A DNA stretch of 45,403 nucleotides, taken from assembly GCA_017744415.1 (NCBI GenBank), contig JAGIBJ010000067.1, positions 1 to 45,403 on the forward strand, read 5' to 3'. Position 1 is the first letter of the stretch. Each line of letters begins with the position of its first letter. Both the position numbers and the translations under genes were made by a program. Shown here in pieces: positions 16,233 to 23,548 of the stretch. The notes under the pieces are model-generated. The model was not told where the DNA came from and did no database searches. It worked only from the letters and a program-made list of their open reading frames with translations. The stretch comes from Solirubrobacteraceae bacterium (GTDB taxonomy: Bacteria; Actinomycetota; Thermoleophilia; Solirubrobacterales; Solirubrobacteraceae).

Positions 16233-16967
16233 ATGAGCGAGCCGGTCTTCCGCCCGGCGCAGCCTGCGCCCCCGGCCCCCGAGCTCGAGGCCGAGCCCCG
16301 CACGCCGAGGCTCGATCCGCTGCGGCCGGCCCTCGCGATCGTGCCGGTGAAGCGCCTCGACATCGCCAAGTCGCGCCTCACCGGCGCACTCGATGCCGCC
16401 GACCGCCGGGCGCTGATGCTCGCGATGCTCGCCGACGTGCTGATGAACCTGCGCCGCTCCCGCGGCATCGGACGGATCGTGGTCGTCACCGACGATCGTG
16501 AGGTGCGCCACCGCGCGATCGCCGAGGGTGCCGAGGTGGTCGCCGACCAGGACGCCGGCTCGCACAGTGCCGCCGCCCTGCGAGGCATCGCCGCCGCCGC
16601 GTCGCCGCAGGATCGCGTGCTGCTCGCTCCGGGCGACTGCCCGCTGATGCGCGTGGAAGACCTCGACGAACTGCTCTCCACGCCTCAGCCCGCGGTCGTC
16701 GTCGTGCCCGACCGCCATGGCCACGGCACCAACGCGCTGCTGCTCGATCCGCCGGATGCGATCGACCCGTCGTTCGGAGAGGGCTCGTGCGAGCGCCACC
16801 TCGAGCTGGCCCGCGCCGCCGGCGTCGACGCCGCCGCCCGCGTGGTGCCGTCGCTCGCGCTCGACATCGACACGCCAGACGATCTCGCGATGCTCCGTGC
16901 GCAGTTCCGCAGTCAGCGTGGTGGAGCGCCGGCCACCCGCGGCGTGATCGCATCGCGTATCGGATGA
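16233..16967 (+). CDS. cofC: Phospholactate/PEP guanylyltransferase, F420 synthesis
   Basis: This 244-residue CofC/FbiD protein uses GTP to activate 2-phospholactate or PEP, giving the substrate of CofD. It has a Pro/Glu-rich N-terminal extension of about 30 residues, then the nucleotidyltransferase fold: LAIVPVKRLDIAKSRLTGAL, GRIVVVTDDREVRHRA, LLAPGDCPLMRVEDLDELL, VVVPDRHGHGTNALLLDPP and ALDIDTPDDLAML. These match the family order. ATG 16233 is preferred to ATG 16230 because of -10 spacing. The stop overlaps cofE by 4 bp. Confidence 0.9.
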   Translation: MSEPVFRPAQPAPPAPELEAEPRTPRLDPLRPALAIVPVKRLDIAKSRLTGALDAADRRALMLAMLADVLMNLRRSRGIGRIVVVTDDREVRHRAIAEGAEVVADQDAGSHSAAALRGIAAAASPQDRVLLAPGDCPLMRVEDLDELLSTPQPAVVVVPDRHGHGTNALLLDPPDAIDPSFGEGSCERHLELARAAGVDAAARVVPSLALDIDTPDDLAMLRAQFRSQRGGAPATRGVIASRIG

Positions 16968-17716
16968 GCCTTCGCGTCTCGGCCGTCGACGGCCTTCCGG
17001 AGATCGCGCCGGGCGACGATCTCGCTGCGCTGATCGCCCGATGCGGTGAGGAGCTCTTGGCCCCTGGTGCCGTCGTCGCGGTCGCCCACAAGCTCGTCAG
17101 CAAGGCCGAGGGCCGAATCGTCACGCTCGCCGACGTCACGCCGTCACCCCTTGCCACCTCGCTCGCGGAGGACCGCGACGACGGCGATGCCCGCCACGTG
17201 CAGGTGATCATCGACGAGTCGGAGGAGATCGTCCGCGCCGACCGCGGCATCCTCATCTGCCGCACCCGGCACGGCTTCGTCTGCGCGAACGCCGGCGTCG
17301 ACCGGAGCAACGCCCCCGACGACGCCGCGATCCTCCTCCCCGTCGACCCCGATGCCTCGGCGCGCGCGCTGCGCGCCGAGCTCGAGCGCCTCACCAGTCA
17401 TGCGCCGCTCGCGGTCGTCGTCACCGACTCGTTCGGGCGGGCGTGGCGCCGCGGCCAGGTCGACACGGCGATCGGCGCTGCGGGGATCCCGGAGGCCGTC
17501 GACCATGCGGGGCGCTCCGACCGGGCCGGCCGCCCCCTCGTCGCCACGCTCCCCGCCCTCGCCGACGAGATCGCCGCCGCGGCCGGTCTCGTGCGCGGCA
17601 AAGCCTCCGGCGACGGCGTCGTCGTCCTCACCGGCCTCGAGCACCACGTCACCGCCGACGACGGCCCAGGCGCCGCCGCTCTGATCCGCCCCACCGGCGA
17701 AGACCTCTTCCGCTAG
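16964..17716 (+). CDS. cofE: F420-0:gamma-glutamyl ligase, standalone
   Basis: This 250-residue CofE adds glutamates to F420-0 using GTP. Motifs: VAVAHKLVSKAEGRIVTL near the N-terminus, FVCANAGVDRSNAP, VVVTDSFGRAWRRGQVDTAIG and GLVRGKASGDGVVVLTGL. Actinobacterial FbiB normally fuses this ligase to a C-terminal nitroreductase-like domain of about 200 residues that reduces dehydro-F420-0; here the protein stops after the ligase domain and no nitroreductase gene lies in the window. It is coupled to cofC by an ATGA overlap. Its TAG lies within a CTAG shared with the stop of the opposing hypothetical gene. Confidence 0.92.
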   Translation: MSLRVSAVDGLPEIAPGDDLAALIARCGEELLAPGAVVAVAHKLVSKAEGRIVTLADVTPSPLATSLAEDRDDGDARHVQVIIDESEEIVRADRGILICRTRHGFVCANAGVDRSNAPDDAAILLPVDPDASARALRAELERLTSHAPLAVVVTDSFGRAWRRGQVDTAIGAAGIPEAVDHAGRSDRAGRPLVATLPALADEIAAAAGLVRGKASGDGVVVLTGLEHHVTADDGPGAAALIRPTGEDLFR

Positions 17717-18321
17717 CGCACGCTCCGAACGTTCGGGCCCTCCACGGGGCCAAGCATTCGGACCTCCCGCGCCGAAGCATGGGAAGCCCAACGCAGAACC
17801 CCCCTCCACGGGGTTCGCGGTTGGGCTTCCCATGCCTGTCGCCCAGCCGTCAGCGTCGGCGCAGGCGCTGGCCCAGCGCGACGGCCATGCCACCAGTGCG
17901 AGAGACGGAGCTCGTACCGACCACGCCCCGACGTGTCGACCTCGGTGTAGACGAGCTTTCCGTAGGGTTCGCGAAGGAGACGACGCCGCTCGCGCGGTGT
18001 CAGCCCGATGAGTTCGGCATCGCCGAACACGAGCGACAGGCGACGCTCGCCATCACCTCGCGTGTTCGGGCAGGCGGCGACGAACTGCCACTGGCCGGGC
18101 GCGGTGCACTCGAGCTGCTCGACGACGGCATCGTGCAGCAGCTCCTCTGCGTCGCCCCGATCACGGTGCAGGAGGTCTTGGAGCACTGGCGGCATCTCAT
18201 CGAAGATGCGATCGGCGTACCGCTCGTATGCCTCCCAGCGGGCGGCGAGGCGCTCGTCGGGCTCGCCGACGATCTCATGCTTGAAGCGGAACAGTTCCCG
18301 ACGGCGCCGGCGACGGAACAT
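17713..18321 (-). CDS. Hypothetical protein between cofE and fbiC
   Basis: This 202-residue protein is not recognised. The N-terminus is MFRRRRRRELFRFKHEIVG, then an acidic helical region (about residues 15-75, with RIFDEMPPVLQDLLH) and a part ending in KLVYTEVDTSGRGRYELRL and HWWHGRR (about 130-150). The last 50 residues are Ala/Pro/Arg-rich, and their codons run through a large hairpin (17777-17835), so the conserved protein may effectively end near residue 150. It starts 9 bp after the fbiC stop on the same strand, so it may be cotranscribed with fbiC. Its stop overlaps the cofE stop on the other strand. Confidence 0.6.
   Translation of the reverse strand: MFRRRRRRELFRFKHEIVGEPDERLAARWEAYERYADRIFDEMPPVLQDLLHRDRGDAEELLHDAVVEQLECTAPGQWQFVAACPNTRGDGERRLSLVFGDAELIGLTPRERRRLLREPYGKLVYTEVDTSGRGRYELRLSHWWHGRRAGPAPAPTLTAGRQAWEAQPRTPWRGVLRWASHASAREVRMLGPVEGPNVRSVR
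17777..17835. terminator. Large hairpin between convergent cofE and fbiC-side genes
   Basis: GCATGGGAAGCCCAAC (17777-17792) pairs perfectly with 17820-17835. Inside, GAACCCC (17796-17802) pairs with GGGGTTC (17810-17816) around a 7-base loop, separated from the outer stem by a 3x3 internal loop. It lies 60 bp after the cofE stop and inside the 3' part of the opposing hypothetical gene. It probably terminates cofE transcription and may act in both directions. Confidence 0.7.
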
Positions 18322-18330
18322 GGTCGCGTC

Positions 18331-20652
18331 CTAGGCGCCGGCGGCGACCGGCAGCGGATGCTCCGTGCGGATCGCGTAGCGCGTGGTGCGCTCGGCGGCC
18401 GGGCGGCCTGCGGCGTGGGCGGCGGCGATGAGTTCCGCGGGCTCCAGGCGCACGCCGTGGTCGGCGCCCGCAAGGCGAGAGATGTTCTCCTCCATCAGGG
18501 TGCCGCCGAGGTCGTTGACGCCCCAGCGCAGCGACTCTGTGGCGAGCTCGAGGCCGAGCTTCACCCAGGAGGTCTGGAGGTTGGGGATCGAGCGGCCGAG
18601 CGCGAGACGGAACATCGCGGTGAGGCGCAGGGTCTCGTCCGCGTCGAGCTCTCTCACGCCCTTGGTACGGCCCAAGAGCGTCTGGTGCGGGATGAACCGC
18701 AACGGCACGAACTCCGTGATACCCGCGGGCGCAAGTGATGCGCGGTCGGCGTGCACCCCCTCAATGCCGCTGCCGACACCAGCGGCCTCGCGACGAGCGG
18801 CGCTGCGCTCCGCGATCCCGCGGACGGTGAGCAGGTGGGTCGCAAGGTGCCGCGGCTGCTCGACGTGCCCGAACATGACCGTCGAGGTCGTCGGCACGCC
18901 CGCGGCGTGGGCGGCCTCGATCAGCTCCACCCAGCGCGCCGACGGCAGCTTGTTGGGGCTGATCTGATCGCGCACCTCGTCGTCGAGGATCTCCGCCGCC
19001 GTTCCCGGCACCGACCCGAGCCCGGCCGCGCGCAGGCGGCCGAGTACCTCGCCCGCACCGAGGCCGCTCGCGCCGATCATCGCGTCGAGTTCCATCGGGC
19101 TGAACGCGTGCAGGTGCACCTCGGGCGCGACGTCGTGGGCGATGCGCAGCCACTGCTCGTACGTGTCGAGCGACCAGTCCGGGTGGATGCCCGACTGGAT
19201 GCAGAGCTCGGTCGCTCCGTCGGCGACGGCGTCAGCGATCCGCGCCCGCACCTCGCCCTCGCTGAGCTCGTAGGCCTCCGGCGAGCGGCGCGAGTGACCG
19301 AAACCGCAGAACGCGCAGCCCACGGTGCAGATGTTGGTGAGGTTGAGGTTGCGGTTCACGACGAACGTCGCCACGTCGCCGCAGAGGTGTGCGCGCAGGG
19401 CGTCCGCGGCCTGGCGGGCATCCTCGACGACCTCGGGCCGGCGGTCGGCGAACAGCGCGGTGAGCTCGTCGTGACCGAGCGGCTCGCCAGCGGCCGCTCG
19501 TGCGACGGTCCCGGCCAGCCCATCCAGCGACGGGATCCGGCCGCCTCCACCGCCGCGCGCCAGCTCCTCGCCACCGTCGCGCTCCTGCCAGGGCAGGAAG
19601 GTCCAGTACTTCGTGCGCACCACGTCCATCACCGGTGGGGCGATCCAATCCGGCGTGAGGAACGGCGCGTGCGCGCAGAGGCGCTCAGCCAGCGCGTATC
19701 CGTCCGGCGCGAGACGCTCACGCACCTGCTTGGGGCTCGGGAACGGATGCTCCGGCGAGATGTGATCCCCGTTCGCGGAGAGGCCGCCGAGATCGGTGGC
19801 GCCGGCGCGCACGAGCTCGGGCCAGAAGTCCGAGAGGTTCGGCGGCACCTGGATCGCGATCCCCGGCATCGCCGCGCGGGTGTGAACGATCAACTCGACG
19901 AGATCGTCGATGGTCACCTCGCACGACCACGCCGGCGCCTCCACGTGCGCCGGCGGCGCACCCAGGCCCGTGCGCCAATAGGCCTCCGCAGCCTCGGTGG
20001 CCACCTCGCCGGTGTCCTCGCCGTAGTACCTGCGGTGGGGCACGAAGTTCTGGAGGATCACCTCCTGCAGGTGTCCGTGTTCGGCGTGCAGCGCAGCAAG
20101 CGCGTCGATCGACGCGAGGCGCTCCTCGCGCGTCTCGCCGATGCCGACGAGGATGCCGCTCGTGAACGGGATCCGCAGCTCGCCCGCCGCGCGGATCGTC
20201 TCGAGCCGGCGCGCCGGGTGCTTCGTCGGCGAGCCCGCGTGCACCGTCTCCATCAGGCGCTCGCTGATCGACTCGAGCATGAGTCCCTGCGACGCCGTCA
20301 CTTCACGCAGCCGCGCGAGCTCAGCGCTCGTCAGCACCCCCAGGTTGGTGTGCGGGAGCATGCCGGCCTGGAGCCCGCGCTCGCAGGCCCAGATCACGTA
20401 GTCGAGGAACGACGCGTGCCCCCACTCGGCGAGCTGTTCCCTGACGCCGCGGCGCACCTCCGGCTCCTCGCCGGTGAGCACCAGCAGCTCCTTGATCCCG
20501 CGCCGCGCGGCGCGGTCGATCAGCAGCTCCACCTCGGCCGGCGTGCGCAGGTGCGCCTGCGTCGTCGCGAACGCGCAGTACTTGCAGTGACACTGGCACG
20601 ACCGCGACAACGAGAGCGTGACGTTGCGCGAATACGTGATGCGGCGAGCCAT
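18331..20652 (-). CDS. fbiC: Fo synthase, fused CofG-CofH radical SAM enzyme
   Basis: This 773-residue enzyme makes the deazaflavin core Fo from a flavin precursor (5-amino-6-ribitylamino-uracil) and tyrosine. Two radical-SAM halves are visible. The first (about 1-350, CofG-like) has its cluster motif SRSCQCHCKYCAFATTQAHL near residue 20 (C-x3-C-x2-C with an additional Cys). The second (about 400-773, CofH-like) has NLTNICTVGCAFCGFGHSRR, also C-x3-C-x2-C, and STVMFGHVEQPRHLATHLL. ATG 20652 lies eight bases after TAGACT, so the mRNA is near-leaderless. The fused form is the normal actinobacterial arrangement. It faces the cofDCE genes. Confidence 0.94.
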   Translation of the reverse strand: MARRITYSRNVTLSLSRSCQCHCKYCAFATTQAHLRTPAEVELLIDRAARRGIKELLVLTGEEPEVRRGVREQLAEWGHASFLDYVIWACERGLQAGMLPHTNLGVLTSAELARLREVTASQGLMLESISERLMETVHAGSPTKHPARRLETIRAAGELRIPFTSGILVGIGETREERLASIDALAALHAEHGHLQEVILQNFVPHRRYYGEDTGEVATEAAEAYWRTGLGAPPAHVEAPAWSCEVTIDDLVELIVHTRAAMPGIAIQVPPNLSDFWPELVRAGATDLGGLSANGDHISPEHPFPSPKQVRERLAPDGYALAERLCAHAPFLTPDWIAPPVMDVVRTKYWTFLPWQERDGGEELARGGGGGRIPSLDGLAGTVARAAAGEPLGHDELTALFADRRPEVVEDARQAADALRAHLCGDVATFVVNRNLNLTNICTVGCAFCGFGHSRRSPEAYELSEGEVRARIADAVADGATELCIQSGIHPDWSLDTYEQWLRIAHDVAPEVHLHAFSPMELDAMIGASGLGAGEVLGRLRAAGLGSVPGTAAEILDDEVRDQISPNKLPSARWVELIEAAHAAGVPTTSTVMFGHVEQPRHLATHLLTVRGIAERSAARREAAGVGSGIEGVHADRASLAPAGITEFVPLRFIPHQTLLGRTKGVRELDADETLRLTAMFRLALGRSIPNLQTSWVKLGLELATESLRWGVNDLGGTLMEENISRLAGADHGVRLEPAELIAAAHAAGRPAAERTTRYAIRTEHPLPVAAGA

Positions 20653-20660
20653 CGCTAGCG

Positions 20661-20666
20661 AGTCTA
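20661..20666 (-). promoter_or_regulatory. -10 element of fbiC
   Basis: TAGACT on the minus strand, eight bases before ATG 20652, suggests a leaderless or near-leaderless fbiC transcript independent of the aquaporin gene upstream. Confidence 0.45.
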
Positions 20667-20725
20667 TGAGGCCGAGCGGGACCCGCCGCGACGGCGCCCG
20701 GACAGCGCGCACGGCCCCGAAACGA

Positions 20726-20759
20726 CGAAGGGCCCCGGCGTTGCCGCCGGGACCCTTCG
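20726..20759 (-). terminator. Terminator of the aquaporin gene
   Basis: CGAAGGG (20726-20732) pairs with CCCTTCG (20753-20759), and the inner CCCGGCG pairs with CGCCGGG around TTGC. It is 41 bp after the aquaporin stop and before the fbiC promoter, separating the two same-strand units. Confidence 0.7.
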
Positions 20760-20799
20760 GTCAACTGGTGCGTTTGAGGGCGCTACGGCCCGGTGAGGG

Positions 20800-21585
20800 T
20801 TAGTTCTCCTCGGAGAGCGTTGTGCTCGGGGCGACCTCGCGGTCCTTGTCCGGGCCGAGGAGGCCGTTGTAGAGGAGCGCGGCGAGCAGCGCGCCGACGA
20901 TCGGGGCGACGATGTAGACGACGATGAACACGAGCGTCTCGCCGAACGAGTTGCTGATGAGCGCCGGGCCGAACGCGCGAGCCGGGTTGAGGGCGCCGCC
21001 GGTGAACGGGGCGGCGATGAAGTTCGCCAGGCCGAGCGAAAGACCGATGGCCAGCGGGGCGAAGCGGCGGTCGCCGCCCGGAGCCACGGCGGTCGCGACG
21101 ATGGTCGTCACGAGGATGAACACGCCGATCATCTCGAAGACGAAGCCGCCGCCGATGCCGTCCTTGCCCGAGGCGAGCTCCTTCGTGACGCCAGCGGCGC
21201 CGAAGTTGGCGATGGTGCCGATGTCCTTGGTGAACGCGAGCGCCAGGAGGCCGGCGGCAGCGACGGCACCGAGGAGCTGGGCGATGATGTAGACGATCGC
21301 GTCCGCCGACTTGATCTTCTTGATCGCGAGGAGCGCGATCGTGACGGCCGGGTTGAAGTGGCCGCCCGAGAAGCGGCCGAACGAGGCCACGAGGACGGTC
21401 AGCGCGAACGCGTGGACGAGGGCGATCGACACGAAGTCGACGAAGCCCAGGCCACCCTGGGAGTTGGACGACGCAACAGCGCCGATCGCGAAGACGAGGA
21501 GGAGGGTGCCGACGAACTCAGCCACATATGCGGACGGAGCGGTCGTCGGGTCCGCAGCGGGACGGGTACGAGCAGTGGAAGCCAT
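20800..21585 (-). CDS. Aquaporin / glycerol-channel family protein (MIP)
   Basis: This 261-residue integral membrane protein has six predicted membrane segments and both pore motifs, GGHFNPAVTIALL (about residue 75) and FTGGALNPARAFGPAL (about residue 195). The first loop ends in AVT and the second in ARAFGPA, which favours a water-specific channel (AqpZ-like) over a glycerol facilitator, though the selectivity filter was not modelled. The first 18 and last 20 residues are polar and cytoplasmic. ATG 21585 lies 9 bases after TAGGAT. A strong hairpin follows the gene. Confidence 0.92.
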   Translation of the reverse strand: MASTARTRPAADPTTAPSAYVAEFVGTLLLVFAIGAVASSNSQGGLGFVDFVSIALVHAFALTVLVASFGRFSGGHFNPAVTIALLAIKKIKSADAIVYIIAQLLGAVAAAGLLALAFTKDIGTIANFGAAGVTKELASGKDGIGGGFVFEMIGVFILVTTIVATAVAPGGDRRFAPLAIGLSLGLANFIAAPFTGGALNPARAFGPALISNSFGETLVFIVVYIVAPIVGALLAALLYNGLLGPDKDREVAPSTTLSEEN

Positions 21586-21710
21586 AGCGCCGCGATCCTA
21601 ACCACACAAGGGGCGGCATGACGCCAGCGTGCCATCGGACACACCTGGTCTGAGGCGCTACGGGCCGGTTTCGACCGCCGTCGGGGGACAGAATCGCCTG
21701 ATTGGGCGGG

Positions 21711-22073
21711 CTATTGCGCGCGGATGCGCTTGAACTCGCCGATCACCGACGCCGGGCGGCCCCACGTCTGGATCGTCTCGACGCGCCCGGTGCGAACGCT
21801 CGTGACCGTGATCTCGCCATCGATCGCGACATCGTCGAGAAGGCGGAGCGCGGCGTGCACTGCCGGCACCGCGGCGGCGTGACCGAACTTGTGCGCGACG
21901 AGGATCCGCCAGTGCTGATCGGCTTTCGAGTAGGGCTGCGCGTTGCAGGTGACGAGCAGCGTCGCCGCCTCCACGTACCGCGACTCGTCAGCGATGCGCA
22001 GGTCGAGCTCGAGGTTCGTCCAGTCGCCGGGGAGGGAGTCGACGATGGACTGGAAGGTGTCCGCGAGCGCCAT
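21711..22073 (-). CDS. Conserved hypothetical protein, 120 aa
   Basis: I cannot name this protein. It has no signal peptide or membrane segment. It reads as an alpha+beta fold: helix MALADTFQSIVDSL, strand NLELDLRIADESRY, strand ATLLVTCNAQPY, HWRILVAHKFGHAAAVPAVH, then strands DGEITVTSVRTGRVETIQTW and a basic tail. The HKFGHAA segment is not a convincing HExxH. ATG 22073 is seven bases after TACGCT (22086-22081). It is divergent from the OYE gene, so the palindromes at 22137-22175 might also affect it. The 125-bp gap before the aquaporin start (21586-21710) shows nothing. Confidence 0.65.
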   Translation of the reverse strand: MALADTFQSIVDSLPGDWTNLELDLRIADESRYVEAATLLVTCNAQPYSKADQHWRILVAHKFGHAAAVPAVHAALRLLDDVAIDGEITVTSVRTGRVETIQTWGRPASVIGEFKRIRAQ

Positions 22074-22080
22074 GACGGAG

Positions 22081-22086
22081 AGCGTA
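22081..22086 (-). promoter_or_regulatory. -10 element of the 120-aa hypothetical gene
   Basis: TACGCT on the minus strand, exactly seven bases before ATG 22073. Confidence 0.45.
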
Positions 22087-22136
22087 GCGGGCGGGCGTCG
22101 CGGGACGCGAGCGGACGATCGGCCGAACGGCGGTCA

Positions 22137-22152
22137 GTTACATTCGTGTAAC
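22137..22152. promoter_or_regulatory. Upstream operator-like palindrome before the OYE gene
   Basis: GTTACATTCGTGTAAC has perfect 6-bp arms around TTCG. It is centred about 36 bp before ATG 22181, that is over the -35 region of a leaderless promoter, as expected for a TetR- or FadR-like repressor site. No regulator gene is adjacent. Confidence 0.6.
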
Positions 22153-22154
22153 CC

Positions 22155-22175
22155 CACCATAAAGACGTTATGGTG
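22155..22175. promoter_or_regulatory. Second palindrome, enclosing the OYE -10 element
   Basis: CACCATAA (22155-22162) and TTATGGTG (22168-22175) are perfect 8-bp inverted repeats around AGACG. The -10 candidate TATGGT (22169-22174), six bases before ATG 22181, is inside the right arm, so a bound protein would block the promoter. The arms differ from those of the first palindrome, suggesting two different regulators. Confidence 0.6.
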
Positions 22176-22180
22176 CGCCC

Positions 22181-23440
22181 ATGGCCGAGGCGACGACCCA
22201 GCAGACGATCGAAGCACCGTTCGTGCTTCCGAACGGCACCGCGCTCGACAATCGGCTGGTGAAGTCGGCCCTGAGCGAGCAGCTCGGCACGCTGCGCAAC
22301 GCGCCCACCGAGAAGCTCGAGCGGCTCTACCGCGCGTGGAGCCATGGTGGCTTCGGGCTCGTGATCACCGGCAACGTGATGGTCGACCGGCGCGCGCTCG
22401 GCGAGCCCCGCAACGTCGTCGTCGAGGACGAGCGGGATCTCCCCGCACTCAAGCGCTGGGCGGCCGCCAGCAAGGAGAGCGGGAGCAACCACACCTGGGT
22501 GCAGATCAACCATCCGGGCCGCCAGTCGCCGCGCATCCTTTCGCCTCGCCCGGTGGCGCCCTCCGAGGTCGCGCTCAAGATCTCCGGCCAGTTCGGCCGG
22601 CCGCGCGCGCTCACAGCCGCAGAGATCGAGGAGATCATCGAGCGGTTCGCCCGCACGGCGGAGATCGTCGTCGGCGCGGGCTTCGACGGCGTTCAGATCC
22701 ATTCGGCCCACGGCTACCTCTCCAGCCAGTTCCTCTCGCCGATCACCAACCAGCGGGACGACGAGTGGGGCGGCGACCCCGAGCGGCGCATGCGGTTCCT
22801 GCTCGAGCTCGTGCGCCGGATCCGCGCGCGCATCGGCACGTCGGCGGGCCTCGGCGTGAAGCTCAATTCGGCCGACTTCCAGCGTGGCGGCTTCACTGAG
22901 GAGGAGTCGATGGGCGTCGTCGACGCCCTCTCGCGTGAGGGCATCGACCTGCTCGAGATCTCGGGCGGGACCTACGAGAGGGCGGCCATGATGGGCGGCG
23001 CCGGTGCCCGCCAGCGCGAGAGCACCAAGCAACGTGAGGCCTACTTCCTCGAGTACGCCGAGCGTGTGCGCGAGCGCGCGACGATGCCGCTCATGCTCAC
23101 GGGCGGCCTGCGGTCGCGGGCGGCGATGGACGAGGCGCTGCACACCGGCGCGGTGGATCTCATCGGCCTCGGCCGACCCGCGTGCCTGGAGCCCGACCTC
23201 GCCGGCCGCCTCGTGCGCGGGGAATCTGCCGCGGCCCTGCCGACGCGCGAGCTGCGCCTCGGCATCAAGCAGATCGACGACCTCGGTGAGCTCACCTGGC
23301 ACACCACGCAGCTGTGGCGCCTAGGCCGCGGCAAGCCTGCGGCGAGCGACCGCCACCCCGTCGTCGGCGTCGCCGAATACCTCGCCGCGACGGTGCACGG
23401 CGGCGTCATCCGTCAGGCCCTGCGCCCGCCGCGCTACTAG
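22181..23440 (+). CDS. Old Yellow Enzyme family NADH:flavin oxidoreductase
   Basis: This 419-residue FMN-dependent TIM-barrel protein reduces C=C bonds of enones or related substrates. Family features: FVLPNGTALDNRLVKSALSE, GGFGLVITGNVMVD, WVQINHPGRQSPR with the FMN/substrate-binding region, FDGVQIHSAHGYLSSQFLSP with the His-x-x-His-like active-site stretch, TNQRDDEWGGDPERRMRF, and the C-terminal phosphate loop LTGGLRSRAAMDEAL with DLIGLGRPACLEP. Length fits a single-domain OYE without the Fe-S domain of 2,4-dienoyl-CoA reductase. ATG 22181 is six bases after TATGGT, hence leaderless, inside an unusual double-palindrome promoter that implies substrate-responsive control. Confidence 0.9.
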   Translation: MAEATTQQTIEAPFVLPNGTALDNRLVKSALSEQLGTLRNAPTEKLERLYRAWSHGGFGLVITGNVMVDRRALGEPRNVVVEDERDLPALKRWAAASKESGSNHTWVQINHPGRQSPRILSPRPVAPSEVALKISGQFGRPRALTAAEIEEIIERFARTAEIVVGAGFDGVQIHSAHGYLSSQFLSPITNQRDDEWGGDPERRMRFLLELVRRIRARIGTSAGLGVKLNSADFQRGGFTEEESMGVVDALSREGIDLLEISGGTYERAAMMGGAGARQRESTKQREAYFLEYAERVRERATMPLMLTGGLRSRAAMDEALHTGAVDLIGLGRPACLEPDLAGRLVRGESAAALPTRELRLGIKQIDDLGELTWHTTQLWRLGRGKPAASDRHPVVGVAEYLAATVHGGVIRQALRPPRY

Positions 23441-23536
23441 CTCCGCACGCCGGCACCGGGCCGCATCGCGCCGCCGTCGCGCTGCCGCGCGGCCCGCGCC
23501 GACACGCCATTCGCGCTGCGTCCCCGCGCGGCGCAC

Positions 23537-23542
23537 TAGCCT
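23537..23542 (+). promoter_or_regulatory. -10 element of the ygfZ-like gene
   Basis: TAGCCT lies six bases before GTG 23549; supports a leaderless start at that GTG. Confidence 0.4.
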
Positions 23543-23548
23543 GAGGAC

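Noticed and set aside
17741..17810. Short repeats CTCCACGGGG and AAGCATTCG, also seen near 26309
   Set aside because: Too short in GC-rich sequence to support a repeat family; mostly part of terminator regions.
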